DNA of 20,400 bases, taken from JBBRGG01 sp038240875. Lineage in GTDB: Bacteria > Planctomycetota > Phycisphaerae > Phycisphaerales > UBA1924. This document shows positions 6,893 through 13,251 of this stretch, piece by piece (positions within the stretch are counted from its first letter, which is position 1; each line of letters begins with the position of its first letter). Made by a program: the position numbers and the translations under genes. The DNA lies in contig JBBRGG010000025.1 in the NCBI GenBank assembly GCA_038240875.1, positions 1-20,400 of the forward strand. The letters are read 5' to 3'. The notes under the pieces were generated by a model. It did not search any database and had not been told where the DNA came from. It was given only the letters and a program-made list of their open reading frames with translations.

Positions 6893-9800
6893 AGTAACGT
6901 CAATCCGGTCGTTGGCAAGATCCCAGAAAATCCGCTGTGCCGCCGTCGGCGCAGGCTGTGATGGATCGAGCAGCGTCACCACGCGCCCCGGCAACGCGTT
7001 CGCATCGACCGTTCGCTTCATCGCGTCGTACGACAACGCATCAGCGACCAGCTCACGACCATCATGCCGAAGCCACGCCGATCCAGACACGACCGCGCCC
7101 AGGAACTGCCCCTTGAACGGAGCTTCGAGCATCAAAGGCCCTTGCGGCGCATCTTCGCTCATTCGCGCGGTCAGCGTATCACCTTCAACCTCTGCGAACG
7201 TCGAGCCCGTTGGATCTCGGTGCACCAATCGCGTCGAGCCCCGCATCGTGATGATCCCAAGCGCACGATCCATCGACAACGAATCTGTCCACGTAAAGAG
7301 CGCGTCCCCACGCATCGAAGCGGCATCAAGTCGCGACAGGTCAAGTTGCGATGCCCCGATACCACGCGATACATTTGTGCTCGCTCCATCTTCTTCATCA
7401 GTACGATCAACAAACAGCAGTCGACCGAGCCCCGACGTGTCGATGCTGCCTTGGGTGTTGTTCGCGACGATGTACGACGACTCTAAGAAGATGAGCCGCT
7501 CCAGAGGCGGATTGGGGTCGATGACCGATTGACCCGACTCATACCTGCGCGATTCCAGCCTTGCGTTGGTCGCAACTCCCGACGCGTCGAGCTCGCTTCC
7601 AAAGGCCTCGATCATAGTGAGCGTGCGCGATTCCAAAGCTACGCCTGGTAGCGCGGTCCCGCTTGTCATGCTGATTTCAGGAACTGGCTGTGTTGCAACT
7701 ACGCGAGGCCCAGCAGCGGGAATTGGCACCAAATCGCCCCAAGGGTTTGTATTCGCACTCGTTCCCGCATTAGCAGAACTCGCACTCGCGTTCACAGGAC
7801 TCGCAGTGTTTTTGCCCGCATCAACCCCATCTGAATCTAGCCCATCCGAATCTAGCCCGCCTGAAATGAGCGTATTCGACGCATCGAGCCTGCCGCCGCT
7901 GCGTTGAAAACGCGCGATAACACGATCCGCATTCATCGTGTCGCGCGCGAGCACCCCTTGGCTCAATACCGTGACCGTTTCACCATTGCATTCAAGCACG
8001 CCATTCAAATCATCAAAGGTCATCCCCTTGGTCCATGTCGCCGTAGCCGTGCGAATCGGGAGCCCGTCGCTTCGCGCCGGGTCAGCGTGGTTAAAAGCGC
8101 CCGCACCATCAACGCCTATCGTCTTCTTGATCCCGTCAAGTCGAATCAGTGCGCCCGTCACGTTGCTTGTGCCGCTGACGATGCGTGTGGAATAGCCCGA
8201 AAGCTCTGCTTCCTGAGTGACCGGGTTGGCAACGAGTTTGTCGCACCACGCCGACACAGGTCCATCTTCAAATTCAACCGAACCCTGTGCAAGTACATTC
8301 GTCGCGACGAGCTTGCCTTGTTCATCTTTAGCGAGCGCCGCATTGATCGTGCCGCCCTTGAGCGAAGTGTCTTTGCGCCAAGCCCTTGCTCCGCCCAAAG
8401 CTTGGATCGACGCGGGCACGGTTTCATCTGTGCCTTCAATAAACTCGATGTCGATCTGTCGAGCGGCGAGTCCGCCCTCATTTCCATCTTCGAGCCTCGC
8501 GCTCCCAACAGCTTGAATGTGCGCGAGGCGTGACCCGCCCCCACTACCTTTGGCAAACAGATCGATGCCAGCACCGTCTTCAAAGCCTTCAATCGCTGGA
8601 TCGACCGGCAATTTGCTGCTTGTCGGCGTGAAATTCGCCACCAGCGTGTCGGCTTGTAACGACCCCTTATCGTCCCTCGCCACAACATCGCCCGCGAGCA
8701 GCGCCCGAGTGATCACGCCGGTCATTTGGTTTTTTCGCGCCGGATCGCCAGCAAACGTGAACTCGGCTTCGCGCGACCAGCGAAGACCTCGGGAGCTTTG
8801 AGCTACATCGCGTGCTGCTCCCTGCGTAGCCGCCTGAGTTGCTCCCAGAGTCGCTCCCTGATCTGCGTTTGCCGTGAGTACCTCTTCAGCAAGCGAGTCG
8901 GAATCTGGCAACAACCAACCTGGTCCAGGTATGCGAGCAATTGACTTTGCCAATGAAATCTCGATCCGTGGCGCTCGAAGCTGCCCGGACTTGGGCGATT
9001 CGATCACGGCCCATGTGCTCGCATCGCTCACGTTTGCATCGCTCACTATCGAGATCTCGCGCGAGGTCGCGCCATAAGCCAATCGCGTTCCGTATGCCGA
9101 AGCGCCCGTAGCCGTATCTGTCAAAACTACGCCCCCGGGAAGCTCACTCGCTAGCGCAATTGCGATGTGATCTCGCGCGAGCATTTCCGTGCTCGCTACT
9201 GGCCTTGCTTCGAGCACACCCTTCCACGTAAGTTCGATGGGTTTGTTCTGGTCTGCCGTCGTTGCATCTTGATCGGCTACCACTTCGGTTACCACTTCAC
9301 ACTTGGTTGCATTGCCTGTTCGCGTCCCATATGCAGTCTCATTTGCAGTCCCACTTTGCTCACCATTTTGCTCGTCACCACTTGGCACAACTTCTTTCGA
9401 GCCCGCCCCCGCGCTCGCTACTGCTCCCGTCGCACCTTCTGGTATCGCGTTGTCAATCAGCCGCAACCAACCTTGCAGTATCTGTCCCGTGGCCACACGG
9501 CCACCCTGCGCAACCCGCACCGAATCGCTCGCTACAAGTTGATACAACGTCTCAACACTCGCTTTGGACTCTTGCCCCGCGGGTGGCATCACTTCGCCGA
9601 CACTTGGCGATGCCGACGCAATCGCACCAGTCGTCTCTTTTTGATTCGATGTTTGGCCAGTAGTTTGTCCAGAAGTTTGGCCATCAGATGCGTCCGCAAC
9701 AGTCGCGCGCCGCGCCGGCTTCGGCTTGATCACCAACTTCTCCGTCGTCAATATCCGCAGCAACTCCACCCGCTCCGCCGCCTCGCTATACACCAGCGTC

Positions 9801-10540
9801 AGCCCAGCGCCAACAAAGTCCACCTGATCTCCATCAACCATAATCCTGTCCGCCGCCACAATTTGCCCCAACGTTGCATCGAAATCAATCCGCGTGGTCC
9901 GCGCCGTCAACGAAGGTCGATCAACACCAGGCTTTGGCCTCGCATCGTCAGGCAACCGCTCATACAACCGAATGACCACGTCCCCTTCAAGCGTGCCTTC
10001 TTCAGGCCGTGCATCCTTTGAATCCGCAGGAATGCGTGCCTGCCCGCGCTCCGCTTCCACATACACCGTCCTGCCATCGTTCATGAACGCCCACGCCTTG
10101 GGCTTCTCCATGCGATACCGATTCGCGTCCATCGGCTCAGATCGATCAGCGGTAATCTCCGCTGCCACTCGCGACGGGTCGTCTCGATCCGCAACCTGCA
10201 TAAAAAAACCTGTACCCGAAGACAGCCGATTTATCAGCCCCTGCCCGCCGGTCGCATTTAAATCACGAATATCCGGTGGCACCTCCACACCGACACCACT
10301 TCTCCCGCCACCACCCCCGCCACCCTTACCGAAGTCTTGTGCACGCGCACCCGTCAACACGAAATACCCAATAACACCCGCAAACACAACCGCAAGCCCC
10401 GCCGACGCCAACAGCGCAGGCACGCTCACCCGAGCCCCTCGCACGCCATCGCGTGCATGCACAAAGCTTCCAGAGTTCGCGAGTTTGTTCAGTGCTTTCG
10501 TGGTTCGATTCACGCTCGCATAATACGTATCAACTGCCAC
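6878..10540 (-). CDS. Large membrane-anchored LptC/OstA (LptA)-like protein
   Basis: A 1220-aa protein with one N-terminal TM (about residues 41-63), a Gly run at 73-79, and a periplasmic remainder. Residues about 125-275 resemble LptC: AEITADRSEPMDANRY, then short beta-strand units such as VYVEAERGQARI, LEGDVVIRLYE and LTARTTRIDFDATLGQIVAADRIMV. These are the alternating strands of the LPS-transport jelly-roll. Similar OstA-like strands recur to the C-terminus, separated by low-complexity linkers (GQTSGQTTGQTSNQ about 287-300; Ala/Thr/Gln-rich near the middle; DSDGLDSDG). Classical LptC is about 190 aa and LptA about 180, so this is a multi-domain expansion. A role in LPS or other envelope-lipid transport is inferred. 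The start is GTG 10540 with GGAAGGG 11 nt upstream; no ATG occurs before residue 114. It ends within a 13-bp tandem repeat. Confidence 0.7.
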   Translation of the reverse strand: MAVDTYYASVNRTTKALNKLANSGSFVHARDGVRGARVSVPALLASAGLAVVFAGVIGYFVLTGARAQDFGKGGGGGGGRSGVGVEVPPDIRDLNATGGQGLINRLSSGTGFFMQVADRDDPSRVAAEITADRSEPMDANRYRMEKPKAWAFMNDGRTVYVEAERGQARIPADSKDARPEEGTLEGDVVIRLYERLPDDARPKPGVDRPSLTARTTRIDFDATLGQIVAADRIMVDGDQVDFVGAGLTLVYSEAAERVELLRILTTEKLVIKPKPARRATVADASDGQTSGQTTGQTSNQKETTGAIASASPSVGEVMPPAGQESKASVETLYQLVASDSVRVAQGGRVATGQILQGWLRLIDNAIPEGATGAVASAGAGSKEVVPSGDEQNGEQSGTANETAYGTRTGNATKCEVVTEVVADQDATTADQNKPIELTWKGVLEARPVASTEMLARDHIAIALASELPGGVVLTDTATGASAYGTRLAYGATSREISIVSDANVSDASTWAVIESPKSGQLRAPRIEISLAKSIARIPGPGWLLPDSDSLAEEVLTANADQGATLGATQAATQGAARDVAQSSRGLRWSREAEFTFAGDPARKNQMTGVITRALLAGDVVARDDKGSLQADTLVANFTPTSSKLPVDPAIEGFEDGAGIDLFAKGSGGGSRLAHIQAVGSARLEDGNEGGLAARQIDIEFIEGTDETVPASIQALGGARAWRKDTSLKGGTINAALAKDEQGKLVATNVLAQGSVEFEDGPVSAWCDKLVANPVTQEAELSGYSTRIVSGTSNVTGALIRLDGIKKTIGVDGAGAFNHADPARSDGLPIRTATATWTKGMTFDDLNGVLECNGETVTVLSQGVLARDTMNADRVIARFQRSGGRLDASNTLISGGLDSDGLDSDGVDAGKNTASPVNASASSANAGTSANTNPWGDLVPIPAAGPRVVATQPVPEISMTSGTALPGVALESRTLTMIEAFGSELDASGVATNARLESRRYESGQSVIDPNPPLERLIFLESSYIVANNTQGSIDTSGLGRLLFVDRTDEEDGASTNVSRGIGASQLDLSRLDAASMRGDALFTWTDSLSMDRALGIITMRGSTRLVHRDPTGSTFAEVEGDTLTARMSEDAPQGPLMLEAPFKGQFLGAVVSGSAWLRHDGRELVADALSYDAMKRTVDANALPGRVVTLLDPSQPAPTAAQRIFWDLANDRIDVTSLSR

Positions 10541-10599
10541 ACACGCAGCGGCCCTTCCAACTCCTCTTCTCGCCCCCGCAACCGCATCTCCTTCTAACG

Positions 10600-10631
10600 A
10601 AAAAACGGGCCGAGCCTTCGTCCGAGCCGTT
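10600..10631 (-). terminator. Rho-independent terminator downstream of the PEP-CTERM pseudogene
   Basis: On the minus strand AACGG (10627-10631) pairs with CCGTT (overlapping the tract), with a weaker inner TCGG/TCGG helix, followed by TTTTTT (10600-10605). It lies 30 nt past the pseudogene stop and 59 nt before the GTG of the LptC/OstA-like gene, so that gene should have its own promoter. A direct repeat GGCTCGG occurs inside. Confidence 0.6.
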
Positions 10632-10660
10632 CATCTCTTTCATTTCAAGCCCCAACCATA

Positions 10661-11028
10661 TCAGCGACGGCCAGCCATCAGCCCATCCATCGCAAGCACC
10701 GCAAGTGCGCCTAGCGCCCGGATCAACTGTGCCGTGAAGAGCCAATCGCTGGAATAGACGTGCTGTGTGAGATTCGAGCCATGATTCATCCACCCCCAGC
10801 CAGAATTCCAAGCAAAGCCGCGATGCCCCGCATCGTTGTCGTCATCTCCTAAACGGAACGAATAGCTCCCGTCCTATTAAATGGTAAGGTTGATGGTGTC
10901 GCCACGAGGCGACGTGATCGTGCCATAGTTCTGCTGGTTGGCGATCACAATGCGATCGTCATCGCCAGTACGAACACGCAAAATCTCAAGGCCGGATTTT
11001 CAAGGCCGTAGGTTCCGGTCAACGCCAT
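10661..11028 (-). pseudogene. Decayed PEP-CTERM-type exported protein (C-terminal remnant)
   Basis: Reading the minus strand, one frame gives LEILRVRTGDDDRIVIANQ through GDTINLTI, then two adjacent stops (10874-10879). It resumes in the same frame with DGSYSFRLGDDDNDAGHRG, continues to HVYSSDWLFTAQL, and ends LIRALGALAVLAMDGLMAGRR-stop at 10661. The tail has the hydrophobic stretch plus terminal arginines of a PEP-CTERM sorting signal. The Phycisphaerae form is usually 'IPAPGALAVLA...RRR', and here both prolines are replaced by single-base changes (CGG, CTA). At the 5' side the frame jumps at an 8-bp direct repeat (TCAAGGCC at 10986 and 11000, 14 bp apart), consistent with a duplication of 14 bp. 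The upstream part in the other frame reads MALTGTYGLE. The identity of the parent protein is unknown. Confidence 0.6.
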
Positions 11029-11047
11029 CCGCCTGTGAGCGGCAGTC

Positions 11048-11155
11048 TCAACCCTGAGGTTTCGCACTCTGCCCTCTCCCATTTCGTCGCTCTTCCTCCA
11101 CCCACTCCGCGACAAAGCGCTCCGCAACCACCCACACTGATCCGAACCGCAGCAT
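11048..11155 (-). CDS. Small hypothetical ORF (35 aa)
   Basis: ATG 11155 is preceded on the minus strand by a good Shine-Dalgarno (AGAAGG, 11161-11166) with a 5-nt spacer. The product begins MLRFGSVWVVAERFVAEW and is followed by a charged EEERRNGRG segment. It lies 27 nt after the stop of the hypothetical gene at 11183-11503, so it could be a distal member of that unit or the truncated 5' end of a longer gene, since the following region is decayed. No family recognised. Confidence 0.3.
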   Translation of the reverse strand: MLRFGSVWVVAERFVAEWVEEERRNGRGQSAKPQG

Positions 11156-11182
11156 CGCTACCTTCTCAGGATAATCTGTGCG

Positions 11183-11503
11183 TTACCCCTCGTAATCAAG
11201 GGATTCCAGGTGCGCGCGGGTCAGGCTTGGGTCATCCGTTACCAGTTCGATCTCGCAGCACCCTTCCAGCAGGCTGTGTTCCGGTGCAAACGCCCAGTCT
11301 TCGACCCCCTCACCTCGCACCTGTAACTCAATTGCCGACTTACCGCCGCTCCCATCCACACCGCCGCGCAACGTGATCGAGCTTCGAACATGGCCCCGAA
11401 AGAAGACGCTCAGATCGCTCCATCGGAAATCCACGCCCAATAGCTGCGCGCCACATCGTCCATGTTCACGCCGAAATTGCTCGAGAAATTCAACTAGTTC
11501 CAT
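11183..11503 (-). CDS. Hypothetical protein, about 106 aa
   Basis: Starts MELVEFLEQFRREHGRCGAQ and ends LTRAHLESLDYEG. The composition is that of a soluble alpha/beta protein: an N-terminal helix, then alternating strands (LLGVDFRWSDLSVFFRGHVR, SAIELQVRG, CCEIELVTDDPSL). The frame is open to 11644, but the upstream part is Pro/Ser-rich and unlike a natural N-terminus. ATG 11503 is one start; GTG 11518 has AAGG 6 nt upstream and is an equal alternative. It lies downstream of the GIY-YIG gene on the same strand. The small size, acidic composition and neighbour would fit an accessory or immunity-type protein, but I recognise no family. Confidence 0.5.
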   Translation of the reverse strand: MELVEFLEQFRREHGRCGAQLLGVDFRWSDLSVFFRGHVRSSITLRGGVDGSGGKSAIELQVRGEGVEDWAFAPEHSLLEGCCEIELVTDDPSLTRAHLESLDYEG

Positions 11504-11660
11504 CGCTAAGGATGCCACAATTGACCTTGCCCTTTGGCCAACGTCTACACCGACCAGAAACTGCTTAATGTGGCTCGGCGGTGACGCGCCTGCCGGACTT
11601 ACCGCTAAGCGCGGTCGCGAGGGCGACGGTATCAAACGGCGCACGCTGAACCGGGGGCAA

Positions 11661-12425
11661 TTACCTGAGCGTCTCTACTTTAGTCGAGCTGGCATATTTG
11701 ATCGGGTTCGCCGCGCCTCGCCTCCGATACTCGTCGGGCACTCGTTTCCCCACGTACATCTTCTGCAGTTCCTCAGGTGCTTCGCGGCCCACGAATCCGT
11801 AGCGACCCGGCACATCCTGTCTGCCTGGGAAGTTGGTCGCCGTCGCCTCCAGCCAGTCATCTGCGATGAACGCCCCCTTGATGACGCCCTGAACCGTGGC
11901 GAGGACGACCTCGGCTTTCTTCGCCCTCGATGGGCTGATATTCCACGCATAGCGCGTCGCCTCATACAGGGACGATTCGGCGAAGGCGCTGCGATTCACG
12001 CTGATCAGGACCACGCGGTGGCGAAAGTCTGCTGGCTCCGCGGCGTATTTGCGGATGATCTCCATCGCGTGCATCGCGCCAAACTCGTTGCCACCCACGC
12101 CGCCCACTTCGTTCGTGAGGCCTGGATACGCGTCCATCAGCGCCGACTCGACCTCGAAGGCCCTCGCATCGTCCATGCCGTGGCGGTGGATGACGTGGGC
12201 CACCTCGAACCCCGCCAGCCGTATCCGCCGGATCCGTCTCATCCTGTTGTCAAGATCGTCGCCCTCGATGCCCTGCTCGCCCCGGATGTGGGCAAATACC
12301 CGGTTACCCCTGCCCTTCCCGACGTAAAACGTCTCGCCGTTGCGCGGGTCGATGAGGCGGTAAACGTACGTTTTAAGGCGTTCGATGACCTCGGACGGAA
12401 ACGCTTCAGCGTGCTGGTGGTCCAT
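11661..12425 (-). CDS. GIY-YIG nuclease-domain protein (LEM-3-like)
   Basis: A 254-aa protein with an N-terminal GIY-YIG fold of the LEM-3-like type. YVYRLIDPRNGETFYVGKG at 20-38 supplies the two halves of the signature (YVY, YVG). GRGNRVFAH at 39-46 gives the catalytic Arg42, FEVESALMDAYPGLTN near 90-105 the metal-binding Glu and terminal Asn. This arrangement is intact, so it could cleave DNA or RNA. The C-terminal 140 residues (from about 115) are unassigned; they include VVLISVNRS, SRAKKAEVVLATVQGVIKGAF and W-LEATATNFPGR, resembling the small binding domain often following this nuclease class. Start ATG 12425 lacks a Shine-Dalgarno; TATAGT (plus 12433-12438) stands 7 nt upstream, suggesting a leaderless mRNA. 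The same frame is open back to 12626 through a 12-bp repeat. Mobile-element or defence context is possible. Confidence 0.8.
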   Translation of the reverse strand: MDHQHAEAFPSEVIERLKTYVYRLIDPRNGETFYVGKGRGNRVFAHIRGEQGIEGDDLDNRMRRIRRIRLAGFEVAHVIHRHGMDDARAFEVESALMDAYPGLTNEVGGVGGNEFGAMHAMEIIRKYAAEPADFRHRVVLISVNRSAFAESSLYEATRYAWNISPSRAKKAEVVLATVQGVIKGAFIADDWLEATATNFPGRQDVPGRYGFVGREAPEELQKMYVGKRVPDEYRRRGAANPIKYASSTKVETLR

Positions 12426-12439
12426 AGTTAACACTATAG

Positions 12440-12535
12440 TCAAGGAAGGAATATGGCGTCGTCGGCACCACTCATAGCGTCCCAGCCTTCGGCCCTGAAG
12501 TACACCGTCGGCCGCCCGCCGATCGGCAGACTCAT
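12440..12535 (-). CDS. Small hypothetical ORF (31 aa)
   Basis: Encodes MSLPIGGRPTVYFRAEGWDA and 11 more residues, ending 14 nt before the GIY-YIG ATG. Its ATG overlaps the TGA of the 100-aa ORF upstream in the 4-nt ATGA arrangement typical of translational coupling. The sequence looks protein-like (GRPTVYFRAEGW), not repeat-derived. No family recognised, and it may be a remnant. Confidence 0.3.
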   Translation of the reverse strand: MSLPIGGRPTVYFRAEGWDAMSGADDAIFLP

Positions 12536-12834
12536 GCCGCGACACCTTGCACAACCACTTGCACCTGTGTTTGCACACGCGCTTGCACAAACGCTTGCAC
12601 ACGCGCTTGCACCATCGAGCATCCATTCAGGTAATTCGCGTCATCGTTAGGCAGTTGACCCCGATCCGCCCGCTCCCACCCGCGTCGCAAACTCGCGAAA
12701 TCTGCGAAGCCAACTTGAGCGGTGGCTAACGAAAAGCCGCCGGTGTCATCGTGTGATATCCACATCCCAATTTGGAAACACCTAAGCGGGAGTTGTGGGA
12801 CGATCTCTGGACATCCAGCTTGGAAAACGAACAT
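12532..12834 (-). CDS. Hypothetical ORF (100 aa) with VQAx repeat tail
   Basis: Starts ATG 12834. The N-terminal 75 residues have mixed composition (MFVFQAGCPEIVPQL..., WISHDDTGGFSLATAQVG). The C-terminal 25 are VQAR-VQAF-VQAR-VQTQ-VQVV-VQGV, produced by the 12-bp tandem repeat. It overlaps the next small ORF by ATGA. A possible minus-strand -10 (TATTAT, plus 12853-12858) is 18 nt upstream. No homologue recognised and all three frames are open over the repeat, so whether it is translated is uncertain. Confidence 0.25.
   Translation of the reverse strand: MFVFQAGCPEIVPQLPLRCFQIGMWISHDDTGGFSLATAQVGFADFASLRRGWERADRGQLPNDDANYLNGCSMVQARVQAFVQARVQTQVQVVVQGVAA
12547..12618. repeat. Six tandem 12-bp repeats, TTGCAC-N6
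   Basis: TTGCAC recurs exactly every 12 bp at 12547, 12559, 12571, 12583, 12595 and 12607. The other six bases vary but favour ACGCGC/AAACGC. All three minus-strand frames are open across it and give CKxx, VQxx and AxAC periodic peptides. The 12-bp period keeps frame, so copy number can vary without frameshift. Confidence 0.9.
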
Positions 12835-12851
12835 ACCACAGCATACACCTG

Positions 12852-12857
12852 TATAAT
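12852..12857 (+). promoter_or_regulatory. Consensus -10 box upstream of the small plus-strand ORF
   Basis: A perfect TATAAT stands at 12852-12857, preceded by TG, without a clear -35. It would start transcription near 12864. A short hairpin CTAGGG/CCCTAG (12871-12890) follows, before the TTG at 12906. On the opposite strand the same bases give TATTAT. Confidence 0.4.
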
Positions 12858-12905
12858 AGATACTTATGACTAGGGTGCCCGTCCCCTAGCCTTTCTGCGA
12901 GCTAT

Positions 12906-13214
12906 TTGAAAACAACTCCTACTCCCGAAGTCACATCCGATCTCGATCTAGCGGCGTTGTTTGCGGCTTGGCCGAACTTGCCACCTTCGATCAAGGCAGG
13001 TCTTCTGGCGTTAGCCAAAGTGTCCATGCACCCCCCATTGCTCTTAGAGAGCCGATGTAATGATCGACATGTGATCGCGAGTGTGAACACCGCGATCGTG
13101 CTCAAATATTCGGAGAAGCCCCGGCTTGAACCCTTTGGAATCTCGGTGTATGTTGGGCGCACGCTATTTAAAGAACTTGCAAGCACAGCAACAATCTGGT
13201 CTACGCACGATTAA
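12906..13214 (+). CDS. Small hypothetical protein (102 aa) with AWPxLP motif
   Basis: Starts at TTG 12906. Residues about 12-40 (LDLAALFAAWPNLPPSIKAG) match a pattern I recall from small planctomycete ORFs and the ends of integrase-linked proteins: 'AWPxLPxxIrxxIlalv'. The remaining 60 residues (from VSMHPPLLLESRCNDRHV) show no recognisable family. In that pattern the protein usually ends soon after the motif, so this may be a truncated motif joined to unrelated sequence. It has a TATAAT 49 nt upstream and no good Shine-Dalgarno. The gene converges on the photolyase gene, 38 nt apart. Confidence 0.4.
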   Translation: MKTTPTPEVTSDLDLAALFAAWPNLPPSIKAGLLALAKVSMHPPLLLESRCNDRHVIASVNTAIVLKYSEKPRLEPFGISVYVGRTLFKELASTATIWSTHD

Positions 13215-13251
13215 TCAATGAAGCAGCGCAGCTTCGAGGTCGCACACATCT

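Noticed and set aside
10530..10811. Minus-strand 93-codon ORF overlapping the LptC/OstA-like start
   Set aside because: It crosses the terminator and is an alternative frame of the PEP-CTERM remnant. The composition is not protein-like.
11373..12431. Long plus-strand ORF of 352 codons
   Set aside because: It lies antisense to the GIY-YIG and hypothetical genes and shows no domain. GC-rich antisense frames are often open.
12645..12730. Possible integron attC site (GTTAGGC near 12648 and GCTAACG near 12723)
   Set aside because: The order is GTT...AAC, opposite to attC (AAC...GTT) on either strand, and no integrase or matching inner boxes are present.
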